Positions 1 through 6,249 of a stretch of DNA of 16,806 nucleotides are shown piece by piece. Position 1 is the first letter of the stretch. Every line of letters starts with the position of its first letter. The stretch is from Prevotella sp. (GTDB lineage Bacteria > Bacteroidota > Bacteroidia > Bacteroidales > Bacteroidaceae), in assembly GCA_016283605.1 (NCBI GenBank), contig JAEENF010000009.1, positions 1 through 16,806 of the forward strand, in the 5' to 3' direction. A program made the translations under genes and the position numbers. The notes beneath the pieces were generated by a model, which saw only the letters and a list, made by a program, of their open reading frames with translations, searched no databases and was not told the DNA's origin.

Positions 1-220
1 AGTGGCAGGCATGAGCGGCATCCTCTTCGGGGTGATGATCCTCCAGATGTTGGAGATGTATAACACTGAGGATGGCATCATACAGACGCATTTCCAGGTA
101 GGCTTTTGGACCGCGATCTTCTGTGCCTTTGTGGTAAGTTCGCTCGGCGTGCTGGCCGGCCTCGCCCCCGCTGCCCGCGCCATGTCAATCAAACCCGTCG
201 ATGCAATGAGGGATGAATAA
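1..220 (+). CDS. ABC transporter permease, MacB/FtsX family (C-terminal end, partial)
   Basis: This is the last 72 or so residues of a gene that enters from the left edge; the first complete codon is at base 2 and the TAA stop is at 218-220. Two hydrophobic segments are visible (about residues 4-18 and 34-56), followed by the cytoplasmic tail PAARAMSIKPVDAMRDE. That tail matches the usual end of FtsX/MacB permeases (G-x-x-PA-x-x-A-x-x-x-x-P-x-x-A-x-R). Such permeases do not move substrate through the membrane themselves. They couple ATP hydrolysis by a partner ATPase to a periplasmic adaptor and an outer-membrane duct. The next two genes encode exactly those partners on the same strand, 39 bp downstream, so this is probably the inner-membrane part of one tripartite pump. 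The ATP-binding subunit is not in the window. The substrate cannot be told from this fragment. Confidence 0.85.
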   Translation, partial: VAGMSGILFGVMILQMLEMYNTEDGIIQTHFQVGFWTAIFCAFVVSSLGVLAGLAPAARAMSIKPVDAMRDE

Positions 221-259
221 TCCGGTTACTAAGAAATAACAATAAAAACAAATATAAGT

Positions 260-1375
260 ATGAAAAAGTACAGCAAATTGATCATCGCCGCGATTATCGC
301 GCTGATTTTCATCGGAACATTTGTGTTCCTCTGGCAGAAGAGCCAACCCAAGGAAGTCGTCTACAATGAGTTCACTCCAAAGAATGACAGTATCCAGAAG
401 ACGACCATTATCACCGGTAAGATCGAACCTCGCAACGAGGTGAACGTCAAGCCGCAGATCTCTGGTATCATCTCCGAGCTCTACAAAGAGCCAGGTGATT
501 ATGTGAATGCTGGCGATGTGATTGCGAAGGTGAAGGTGATTCCTGATATGAGTCAGCTTTCGAGTGCTGAAATGCGTGTGCGTCTTGCCGAGATTAACTT
601 GAAGCAGGCACAGACAGATTTCCAGCGTGAAGAGAACCTCTTCAATCAGAAACTCGTCTCTGCCGATGAGTACGATAAGAGCAAGATGGCCCTTGATCAG
701 GCCAAGCATGAGAAAATGGCTGCCGTCGATGCTTTGCAGGTTGTTCGCGACGGTGTCTCGCAGTCGAATGCGAAAGCTTCTTCGACATTGATACGTTCGA
801 CCATCAGCGGTGTCATCCTTGATATCCCAGTAAAGGTCGGTAACAGTGTCATCCTCTCCAATACTTTCAATGATGGTACCACCATCGCCACTGTTGCCAA
901 TATGAACGATCTGATCTTCCGAGGGAATATCGACGAAACGGAGGTCGGACAGTTGGTGAGCGGTATGAATATGAAAATCACTATCGGTGCCCTGCAGGAT
1001 CTGAAGTTCGATGCAGCCTTGGAGTATATCTCGCCGAAGGCTGTAGAGTCGAATGGTGCAAACCAGTTTGAGATCAAGGCTGCTGTGAAACTCACAGAGG
1101 GTGGCAAGATACGTTCTGGTTACAGTGCCAATGCCGAGATCATTCTCGCGAAGGCCGAGAATGTGCTCAGCGTTCCAGAAAGCGCCATCGAGTTCAGCGG
1201 TGACTCTACCTTCGTCTACGTCGTCAAGGGCGAGGGTAAACAGAAAACCTACGAGCGTACTTACGTAGAGACGGGTCTCTCTGATGGTGTGAACATCGAG
1301 ATCAAGAAGGGCATCACCGCCAAGGATAAAGTCCGTGGCCCGGAGATTATCACTGACGAAGACACAAAGGATTAG
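260..1375 (+). CDS. Efflux periplasmic adaptor (HlyD/MacA-type membrane fusion protein)
   Basis: This 371-residue adaptor links the inner-membrane ABC permease encoded upstream to the TolC-like duct encoded downstream. Residues 1-5 are basic and residues 6-25 form one hydrophobic helix with no lipobox or clear cleavage site, so the protein is probably anchored in the inner membrane with the rest in the periplasm. The first half of a lipoyl/barrel-sandwich domain follows (around residues 52-92, including GKIEPRNEVNVKPQISGII and EPGDYVNAGDVIAKV). Next come two helical arms rich in Gln, Lys and Glu (about 95-170). The second lipoyl half starts at SGVILDIPVKVGN, with a beta-barrel domain behind it. 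The start ATG has an A-rich leader typical of Bacteroidetes. The stop at 1373-1375 is followed at once by a 7-bp tandem repeat array. MacA is the closest familiar name, but the symbol is withheld because the ATPase is not visible. Confidence 0.9.
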   Translation: MKKYSKLIIAAIIALIFIGTFVFLWQKSQPKEVVYNEFTPKNDSIQKTTIITGKIEPRNEVNVKPQISGIISELYKEPGDYVNAGDVIAKVKVIPDMSQLSSAEMRVRLAEINLKQAQTDFQREENLFNQKLVSADEYDKSKMALDQAKHEKMAAVDALQVVRDGVSQSNAKASSTLIRSTISGVILDIPVKVGNSVILSNTFNDGTTIATVANMNDLIFRGNIDETEVGQLVSGMNMKITIGALQDLKFDAALEYISPKAVESNGANQFEIKAAVKLTEGGKIRSGYSANAEIILAKAENVLSVPESAIEFSGDSTFVYVVKGEGKQKTYERTYVETGLSDGVNIEIKKGITAKDKVRGPEIITDEDTKD

Positions 1376-1400
1376 TTAATAGTGAATAGTTAATAGTGAC
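1372..1400. repeat. Degenerate 7-bp tandem repeat array (TGAATAG/TTAATAG units)
   Basis: About four units of period 7, with variants TTAATAG and TGAATAG, start at the stop codon of the adaptor gene and end just before the start of the TolC-like gene. Because 7 is not a multiple of 3, successive units put TAA, TAG and TGA in different frames, so the array stops translation in all three plus-strand frames. A matching array in opposite orientation lies at 1474-1506. Bases 1381-1389 are an exact reverse complement of 1488-1496. Confidence 0.75.
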
Positions 1401-1401
1401 A

Positions 1402-2793
1402 ATGATTATGAGAAAGGATAAAATATTGTTAGGCAGTGTGTGTGAAAAGTGTTGGGTGAAAGTTTTGTTGGTACTGTTCACTGCTCACTATTCACTGTTC
1501 ACTGTTGCTCAACAGCACCTGTGGAGCCTCCCTGAGTGTTGTGACTATGCCGTTGCACATAACATCAGCATCAAGCAGCAGGAGAATGCCTGTCGTCAGC
1601 AGGAACTCCAGCTCTCTACGGCAAAGAATTCCCGTCTTCCCGACCTCAGCGGTAGCGTGGGCCAGAACTTCAGCTTCGGACGCGGTCTGACGGCGGAGAA
1701 TACCTATTCGAATACGAACACCTCCTCGACGTCGCTCTCACTTGGTACGAGTGTTCCGCTGTTTACCGGCTTCCAGATTCCGAATCAGATTAAACTGAAT
1801 CAGCTGAACCTCGAGGCTGCTACTGCCGATCTTGAGAAGGCCAAGAACGATATCCGCATGCAAGTGGCACAGGCATACGTGCAGATTCTCTATGATATGG
1901 AGATTGCCGAGGTGGCGCATCGTCAGATTGCTATCGACTCCGCACAGGTCGCACGTCTTCAGGCTTTCGTGGAAAATGGTAAGGCTTCTGGCGCAGAGCT
2001 TTCCCAACAGAAGGCTACGCTTGCAAATAGTCGTCTTGTTGCCACACAGGCGGATAACAACACACGCCTCGCCATCCTCAGCCTCACACAGCTTCTCGAA
2101 CTCCCCACGCCCGAAGGTTTCGCCATCGTACGTCCCTCTCTCGACAAACAGGACGGGCTCGAAGGTCTTGACAGGTTGGGAGCTCTCCCCACGCCTGATC
2201 AGATATACGCTGATGCCCTTGGCGTGAAGCCTGAGATTCTCTCGCAACAGCTGAAGCTGAAAGGTACTGAGCATAGCATTAAGATTGCTCAGGCTGGTAA
2301 TCTTCCGACGCTCTCCCTCAGCGGCGGTCTCGGCACCAACTATTATACCACCAGTGGTTTCAAGTCTGATGCCTTCGGTAAACAGCTGAAGAATAACTTC
2401 TCGCAGTATATCGGTCTGAATCTCAACGTGCCAATCTTCAACCGTTTCCAGACGCGTAATCAGATTCGCAATGCCCGTATTGAGCAGGAGAATCAACAGT
2501 TGCAGCTCGACAACACTAAGAAGGGTCTTTATAAAGATATCCAACAGGTGTATTACAACGCTCTGAATGCCCAAAGCAAAGAGAAATCCTCGCAAGAGGC
2601 TGTGCAGAGTACGAAGGATGCTTTCACACTGATGCAGGCAAAATACGAAAACGGTAAGGCTACGATGACAGAGTTCAACGAGTCGAAGAACAACTATCTG
2701 AAGTCAGAGTCCGATCTTGTTCAAGCCCGCTACGAAAATATCTATCAGCACGCTCTTATCCAGTTCTATCGAGGACAGGATCTGAACTTCTAA
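1402..2793 (+). CDS. TolC-family outer-membrane efflux protein
   Basis: This is the outer-membrane duct of the tripartite pump encoded by the three genes here. It has 463 residues from ATG 1402; GTG 1396 and ATG 1408 are alternative in-frame starts, and the sequence does not decide between them. It has a long signal peptide: a charged, Cys-containing n-region, then the hydrophobic stretch VLLVLFTAHYSLFTVAQ at about residues 21-37, with likely cleavage near VAQ-Q. The mature part starts with WSLPECCDYAVAHNISIKQQ, the usual opening helix of outer-membrane efflux proteins. It then shows the duplicated coiled-coil layout of TolC (for example LEKAKNDIRMQVAQAYVQIL in the first half and LQLDNTKKGLYKDIQQVYYN in the second). 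Length is normal for the family. The h-region is encoded by a 7-bp tandem repeat (1474-1506). Transcription should end at the hairpin 2799-2826. Confidence 0.9.
   Translation: MIMRKDKILLGSVCEKCWVKVLLVLFTAHYSLFTVAQQHLWSLPECCDYAVAHNISIKQQENACRQQELQLSTAKNSRLPDLSGSVGQNFSFGRGLTAENTYSNTNTSSTSLSLGTSVPLFTGFQIPNQIKLNQLNLEAATADLEKAKNDIRMQVAQAYVQILYDMEIAEVAHRQIAIDSAQVARLQAFVENGKASGAELSQQKATLANSRLVATQADNNTRLAILSLTQLLELPTPEGFAIVRPSLDKQDGLEGLDRLGALPTPDQIYADALGVKPEILSQQLKLKGTEHSIKIAQAGNLPTLSLSGGLGTNYYTTSGFKSDAFGKQLKNNFSQYIGLNLNVPIFNRFQTRNQIRNARIEQENQQLQLDNTKKGLYKDIQQVYYNALNAQSKEKSSQEAVQSTKDAFTLMQAKYENGKATMTEFNESKNNYLKSESDLVQARYENIYQHALIQFYRGQDLNF
1474..1506. repeat. 7-bp tandem repeat array (CTGTTCA/CTATTCA units) inside the signal-peptide coding region
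   Basis: Four full units and a partial fifth, with variants CTGTTCA, CTGCTCA and CTATTCA, are in exact 7-bp register. Read on the plus strand they encode LFTAHYSLFTV, the hydrophobic core of the TolC-like protein's signal peptide. The array is the inverted partner of the one at 1372-1400. A helix of about 13 pairs (1378-1390 with 1487-1499, one G-U pair) could form in the mRNA and enclose the start codon region. Confidence 0.8.
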
Positions 2794-2798
2794 AATAA

Positions 2799-2826
2799 TA
2801 ATAGTCCGCTCATCAGCGGACTATTA
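2799..2826. terminator. Strong bidirectional intrinsic terminator between the tolC-like gene and the GH53 gene
   Basis: A perfect 12-bp stem (TAATAGTCCGCT, 2799-2810, pairing with 2815-2826) closes a 4-nt loop. On the plus strand it is followed by a run of seven T at 2828-2834, a classical terminator for the efflux operon. On the minus strand the hairpin is followed by a T-rich stretch, so it can also end the GH53 transcript. The GH53 stop codon lies at 2813-2815, in and next to the loop. Confidence 0.9.
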
Positions 2827-4051
2827 CTTTTTTTCTGTTATGAATGTAGAAACCCTTTGATTCTGGTTTTTCGTTCAGTATCCTTCCATCAAGACCATAC
2901 CAGCCAGAATCTGCATCATCGGCCTTCAAGGCAGGTATGCCAGTGCCTTCGCCAACGAAGTTCTTCAGTTCGTAGAAGGCGGCGTATGGCTTGCCTGTAT
3001 CGTGATTATAAAGGGCTGCATTCCACCAGCCGTTGGTGACACTCTTGTTACCGTTATCTTCCGGCCACCACCAGAACAGACCTTTTACTGAGTCGTGCTT
3101 GTTCAGAGTCGTGATGAGATCTGCTGTGAACTGTCTCTGTCCTTCTTCGGTATAGGGATAGGTGTTTGTGTAATTGTATGTCGTGTTACCCAATGCCCAG
3201 GCATAGCTGTAACCCGTCTCTACAATCATGATGTCCTTGCCGTAGTTTTTGTTCTCCAGCGTCTTAATGGCTGTTTCGAGTGTGTTGAGACTACCATGAT
3301 AGGCGGGATAATAGCTCAGTCCGATAATGTCGTAGTCAACAGCTGCCGACTTCATGCGGTCTAGAAAGTCTGTGAGTACGCTAGGTTTGGGCGTACGCTC
3401 ACTGTGAAGGATAATCATCGCATTCGGACAAATCTCACGACAGGCTTTGCCTGCATTCTTTAGCAGTGTCGTAAAGCGATTCCAATTGGAGGACGACGAA
3501 TTGGTATAACAGCGATTGGTGTCGTTATTGCCTACGGCAGCTTTCGTTCCCCATAGCATGCCATACGATATTTCATTACCCGTCTGGATGAAGTCTGGCG
3601 TAGCGCCTGCAGCCACCATCTGTTCTAGACACTCCTTTGTGTATTCGTAGATCTTGTCGTAGAGTTGTGAATTTGTCAGCGATTTCCAGGCATCTGGTGT
3701 CCATTGCTTCCCTGGATCAGCCCACGTGTCGCTGTAGTGGAAGTCTAGCATCAGCTGTAGTCCGGCATCCTTGATACGCTTTCCTAAGGCTTTGACATAG
3801 GCGAGGTCCTGACAGACGGCCTTGTCACTGTCTTGTGAAGGATCTACAAAAAGACGGACACGCATAGCGTTTAGACCTTCCTGTTTGAAGAACGCGATAA
3901 CGTCAGATACCGTGTTCCCATTCTTGTCTTTATAAACCACTTTAGCCTCTTCGTATTTTGGCAACATAGAGATGTCGCCGCCTACGTATTTTTGCGCGGG
4001 GGCAGTCATGCTCAGTAACGTGAGCAGTGTTAGTAGAATTAGTTTTTTCAT
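2813..4051 (-). CDS. Exported arabinogalactan endo-beta-1,4-galactanase (glycoside hydrolase family 53)
   Basis: This 412-residue enzyme is predicted to cut internal beta-1,4-galactosyl bonds in galactan or arabinogalactan side chains of plant pectin. Residues 1-20 (MKKLILLTLLTLLSMTAPAQ) are a clear signal peptide. Family 53 hallmarks are present: GGDISMLP near the mature N terminus, NAMRVRLFVDP, LDFHYSDTWADPGKQ, and TGNEISYGMLWG with the acid/base Glu at about 160. IVETGYSY carries the nucleophile Glu at about 278. The last 30 residues (WYGLDGR ... GFYIHNRKKVIVR) are a short tail of the kind seen at the end of many Prevotella exported proteins, resembling the last strands of a type IX sorting domain. 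No SusC/SusD genes lie nearby. The gene is 24 nt behind the small lysine-rich gene with no terminator between, so it may be transcribed from the AICAR transformylase promoter. Its last codons and stop are inside the shared terminator. Confidence 0.93.
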   Translation of the reverse strand: MKKLILLTLLTLLSMTAPAQKYVGGDISMLPKYEEAKVVYKDKNGNTVSDVIAFFKQEGLNAMRVRLFVDPSQDSDKAVCQDLAYVKALGKRIKDAGLQLMLDFHYSDTWADPGKQWTPDAWKSLTNSQLYDKIYEYTKECLEQMVAAGATPDFIQTGNEISYGMLWGTKAAVGNNDTNRCYTNSSSSNWNRFTTLLKNAGKACREICPNAMIILHSERTPKPSVLTDFLDRMKSAAVDYDIIGLSYYPAYHGSLNTLETAIKTLENKNYGKDIMIVETGYSYAWALGNTTYNYTNTYPYTEEGQRQFTADLITTLNKHDSVKGLFWWWPEDNGNKSVTNGWWNAALYNHDTGKPYAAFYELKNFVGEGTGIPALKADDADSGWYGLDGRILNEKPESKGFYIHNRKKVIVR

Positions 4052-4075
4052 GATGTCGTTTGTTTTAGTTTGTTA

Positions 4076-4261
4076 TTACTTATGTCTGTTCGCCCGTTGC
4101 TCACGGTATTTGGCTTTCTGACGTGCAGAGCCGCTACCGTGAGCACCAGTGATGTATTGCTTCTTCTTGGCCTTGGTCTTCACCTTGCCATTGTCTTTCG
4201 GCTTGTCTCCTCCACGTCCGAAGTTGATGCCGTTCTCAAGGATGTTCTGGAAATCGTCCAT
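4076..4261 (-). CDS. Small lysine-rich hypothetical protein
   Basis: This is a 61-residue protein of unknown function. It begins MDDFQNILENGINFGRGGDK and continues as a strongly basic, Gly/Lys-rich tail (KTKAKKKQYITGAHGSG, then RQKAKYREQRANRHK). There is no signal peptide or membrane segment. The composition suggests a disordered protein that binds nucleic acid, but that is inference. The gene starts 4 nt after the AICAR transformylase stop codon on the same strand and ends 24 nt before the GH53 start, so it fits the operon well. A 74-codon frame on the plus strand over the same bases is a hydrophobic mirror image of the lysine codons and was judged a shadow. The tight spacing behind its neighbour is the main reason to believe this reading. 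Confidence 0.6.
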   Translation of the reverse strand: MDDFQNILENGINFGRGGDKPKDNGKVKTKAKKKQYITGAHGSGSARQKAKYREQRANRHK

Positions 4262-4265
4262 ATGC

Positions 4266-5453
4266 TTAATGATGGAATAGTCTTACGCCCGTAAATGCCA
4301 TCGCAATACCGTATTTGTCGCAGGTCATAATGACATGATCATCACGTACAGAGCCACCAGCCTGAGCAATAAACTCCACACCGCTCTTATGGGCGCGCTC
4401 GATATTATCACCGAAGGGGAAGAAGGCATCGCTACCAAGTGCCACCTTCGTATTCTGGGCGATCCACGCTTTCTTCTCTTCCATAGTCAGCACTTCAGGC
4501 TGTGTCTTGAAGAATTGCTGCCAGGCACCGTCGCGCAGCACGTCGTCGTGCTCGTCCTCTGAGATATACACATCGATAGTGTTATCTCGGTCTGCCCTGC
4601 GGATACCATCAATAAAGGGCAGGTTCATGACTTTCGGATGCTGGCGTAACCACCAGATATCTGCTTTATTGCCTGCCAGACGGGTACAGTGGATACGACT
4701 CTGCTGTCCTGCACCGATACCGATAGCCTGACCGTCCTTTACGTAGCAGACACTATTTGACTGTGTGTATTTCAGTGTGATCAGGGCGATAATCAGGTCG
4801 CGCTTAGCCTCTGGTGAGAAAGTCTTGTTCTGCGTGGGAATATTCTCGAAGAGGGCATCGTCGTCAAGCTTGATTTCGTTGCGACCCTGTTCGAAGGTGA
4901 TGCCGAAACACTGCTTCGTCTCAATGGGGGCGGGCTTATAGCTGGGGTCGATCTTAATCACATTATATGTTCCCTTACGTTTGTCCTTCAGGATCTCGAT
5001 GGCTTCAGGGGTATAGTCAGGAGCAATCACACCGTCAGAAACTTCACGCTTCAGGATCTTGGCGGTCACAGCATCGCAAGTGTCTGAAAGGGCTACGAAG
5101 TCACCATAACTCGACATGCGGTCAGCACCACGGGCTCTGGCGTAGGCACAGGCGATGGGGCTGTCATCGAGACCTGCAATGTCATCAACGAAATAGATTT
5201 TCTTCAACGTATCGCTCAGGGGCAAACCTACTGCGGCTCCTGCAGGACTCACATGCTTGAACGAGGCAGCTGCGGGCAGGCCTGTGGCGGCTTTCAGCTC
5301 CTTCACCAGCTGCCAGGCATTGAAGGCATCGAGGAAGTTGATATATCCAGGACGGCCGTTGATCACTTCGATGGGTAATTCTCCCTCCGCCATGAAGATA
5401 CGTGAGGGCTTCTGGTTCGGATTACATCCGTACTTGAGTGCTAATTCTTTCAT
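4266..5453 (-). CDS. Stand-alone AICAR transformylase (PurH-like, lacks the IMP cyclohydrolase domain)
   Basis: The predicted activity is formylation of AICAR to FAICAR with 10-formyl-tetrahydrofolate, the penultimate step of purine synthesis. The 395-residue product has the AICAR transformylase core: KYGCNPNQKPSRIF at the start, SFKHVSPAGAAVGLP with the Lys-His pair used in catalysis, YTQSNSVCYVKDGQAIGIG followed by AGQQSRIHCTRLAG, and near the end LGSDAFFPFGDNIERA and AQAGGSVRDD. The N-terminal MGS-type cyclohydrolase domain of ordinary PurH (about 190 residues) is missing: the protein begins directly at the transformylase fold. The start ATG at 5451-5453 is preferred over one 30 nt upstream because MKELALKYG matches the usual N terminus of the fold. 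A -7 promoter element lies upstream at 5480-5488. No symbol is given because a full-length purH may exist elsewhere in the genome. Confidence 0.88.
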   Translation of the reverse strand: MKELALKYGCNPNQKPSRIFMAEGELPIEVINGRPGYINFLDAFNAWQLVKELKAATGLPAAASFKHVSPAGAAVGLPLSDTLKKIYFVDDIAGLDDSPIACAYARARGADRMSSYGDFVALSDTCDAVTAKILKREVSDGVIAPDYTPEAIEILKDKRKGTYNVIKIDPSYKPAPIETKQCFGITFEQGRNEIKLDDDALFENIPTQNKTFSPEAKRDLIIALITLKYTQSNSVCYVKDGQAIGIGAGQQSRIHCTRLAGNKADIWWLRQHPKVMNLPFIDGIRRADRDNTIDVYISEDEHDDVLRDGAWQQFFKTQPEVLTMEEKKAWIAQNTKVALGSDAFFPFGDNIERAHKSGVEFIAQAGGSVRDDHVIMTCDKYGIAMAFTGVRLFHH

Positions 5454-5479
5454 TTTTGAAATATTTTTGTTATTTGTGT

Positions 5480-5488
5480 GCAAAGGTA
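5480..5488 (-). promoter_or_regulatory. Bacteroidetes -7 promoter element for the AICAR transformylase operon
   Basis: On the minus strand this reads TACCTTTGC, a perfect match to TAnnTTTGC, about 27 nt before the preferred start codon. A possible -33 TTTG lies at 5513-5516, with a spacer slightly longer than usual. The 9-mer also occurs before rplS and before the patatin gene. It is divergent from the element at 5502-5510. Confidence 0.7.
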
Positions 5489-5501
5489 CAAAATAATTTT
5501 G

Positions 5502-5510
5502 TAATTTTGC
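5502..5510 (+). promoter_or_regulatory. Bacteroidetes -7 promoter element for the 50-residue gene
   Basis: TAATTTTGC matches TAnnTTTGC and lies 19 nt before the ATG at 5530. No convincing -33 TTTG is found at the usual spacing. It sits back to back with the minus-strand element at 5480-5488, so the two promoters share a region of about 30 bp. Confidence 0.55.
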
Positions 5511-5529
5511 ATCAAACTTATATAATTAT

Positions 5530-5682
5530 ATGGAGAAGAAACGTTTGGCCCTCCGAAAACTGATGGAGGCAGTAGAGAAAGAGATCCTTCGCAAGCCGGA
5601 TAAAAAGACACTCGACCGTCTTTCCTTATTGGCTGGTTTCCAAAGTTGGGAGGACTTTCAGGAGGCTCTGCACGGAGAATAA
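5530..5682 (+). CDS. Small hypothetical protein, 50 residues
   Basis: This is a complete short frame from ATG 5530 to TAA 5680-5682. The product starts MEKKRLALRKLMEAVEKEIL and ends LSLLAGFQSWEDFQEALHGE. It is amphipathic and helical, with many Lys/Glu pairs, no Cys, no signal peptide and no membrane segment. The WEDFQEAL ending looks like a packed helix rather than random translation. Support for a real gene comes from a good -7 promoter element 19 nt upstream, a start next to an AT-rich leader, and an end just before a hairpin terminator shared with rplS. I recall similar short proteins in Bacteroidales but cannot name a family, and no function is claimed. Confidence 0.7.
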   Translation: MEKKRLALRKLMEAVEKEILRKPDKKTLDRLSLLAGFQSWEDFQEALHGE

Positions 5683-5708
5683 AAAAGAGACCTCGTATTG
5701 AGATCTCT
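5681..5708 (-). terminator. Intrinsic terminator of rplS, convergent with the 50-residue gene
   Basis: Arms 5686-5694 and 5700-5708 pair over 9 bp around a 5-nt loop. In minus-strand RNA all pairs form, with one G-U; on the plus strand that position is a C-A mismatch. The minus-strand hairpin is followed by a run of T (5681-5686 as A on the plus strand). It is therefore mainly a terminator for rplS and weaker for the plus-strand gene. Confidence 0.8.
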
Positions 5709-5723
5709 ATAAGTTTCGAAAGC

Positions 5724-6086
5724 TTATTCAGCAGCAACGGGGCGGCGCTTCTCCTTAATACGTGCAGCCTTACCAGTGAGCTTGCGCAGATAGTAAAGCT
5801 TAGCGCGACGGACCTTACCGACCTTGTTTACCTCGATGCTATCGATAGCCGGTGACTCGATGGGGAAAATACGCTCCACACCAACGGTACCAGACATCTT
5901 GCGAACGGTGAAGCGCTTCTTGTCTCCGTGGCCACAGATCTTAATCACAACGCCACGATAGAGCTGGATACGCTCTTTTGAACCCTCGATAATTTTGTAA
6001 GCGACAGTAATCGTATCACCAGCCTTGAACTCTGGGAACTTTTTGCCGGTTGCAAATGCTTCTTCAGCAACTTTAATTAAATCCAT
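5724..6086 (-). CDS. rplS: 50S ribosomal protein L19
   Basis: This 120-residue ribosomal protein sits at the interface of the two subunits. It begins MDLIKVAEEAF and shows the L19 core: FPEFKAGDTITVAYKIIEGS, ERIQLYRGVVI, FTVRKMSGTVGVERIFP and KVRRAKLYYLRKLTGKAARIKE. The start at 6084-6086 is chosen because the open frame further upstream encodes unrelated residues and runs through the promoter element at 6179-6187. Length is normal, with a short PVAAE tail. It stands alone here, without rpsP, rimM or trmD. It has a leader of about 85 nt with a possible regulatory hairpin (6111-6147) and its own terminator (5681-5708). Confidence 0.97.
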   Translation of the reverse strand: MDLIKVAEEAFATGKKFPEFKAGDTITVAYKIIEGSKERIQLYRGVVIKICGHGDKKRFTVRKMSGTVGVERIFPIESPAIDSIEVNKVGKVRRAKLYYLRKLTGKAARIKEKRRPVAAE

Positions 6087-6110
6087 TGTGTTATTTAATT
6101 TAAATTTGTT

Positions 6111-6147
6111 GTATCGTTCCAACGCAACATAACAGGCCTCTCGATAC
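6111..6147 (-). promoter_or_regulatory. Candidate ribosomal-protein leader hairpin upstream of rplS
   Basis: In the rplS leader, GTATCG (minus strand, 6142-6147) pairs perfectly with CGATAC (6111-6116) and encloses 25 nt containing GAGGCC and GGAA flanks. The stem ends 24 nt before the start codon, followed by an A/T-rich unstructured stretch. L19 leaders are known in other bacteria as feedback sites for the protein. That this is one is an inference from position and structure only. Confidence 0.4.
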
Positions 6148-6178
6148 TTCCTGCCAGCGATTACGCCGAAAAGCGGGT

Positions 6179-6187
6179 GCAAAGGTA
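6179..6187 (-). promoter_or_regulatory. Bacteroidetes -7 promoter element for rplS
   Basis: The minus strand reads TACCTTTGC, a perfect match to TAnnTTTGC, about 92 nt before the rplS ATG. It implies a leader of roughly 85 nt. No clear -33 TTTG is seen at the usual distance. Confidence 0.65.
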
Positions 6188-6203
6188 CTGCTTTTTGGCG
6201 GAT

Positions 6204-6224
6204 AAATGGTAAATGATAAATGAG
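6204..6224. repeat. Short 7-bp tandem repeat (AAATGAT-type units)
   Basis: Three units in register, variants AAATGGT, AAATGAT and AAATGAG, lie just upstream of the rplS promoter element. They share the TGATAAA core with the array in the porT signal-peptide region at 8660-8687. Confidence 0.5.
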
Positions 6225-6249
6225 AATCAATCTTGAATTAGTATTATTT

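Noticed and set aside
1738..2595. 285-codon minus-strand frame opposite the TolC-like gene
   Set aside because: Antisense to a clear TolC family coding region; no known pattern and no promoter.
4015..4040. Possible further heptamer array in the GH53 signal-peptide region
   Set aside because: A few TGAGCAG-like units are present but the 7-bp register is lost after one unit; not distinguishable from chance.
4070..4294. 74-codon hydrophobic plus-strand frame over the lysine-rich small gene
   Set aside because: Its leucines mirror lysine codons of the minus frame, and it would converge into the purine gene without promoter or terminator.
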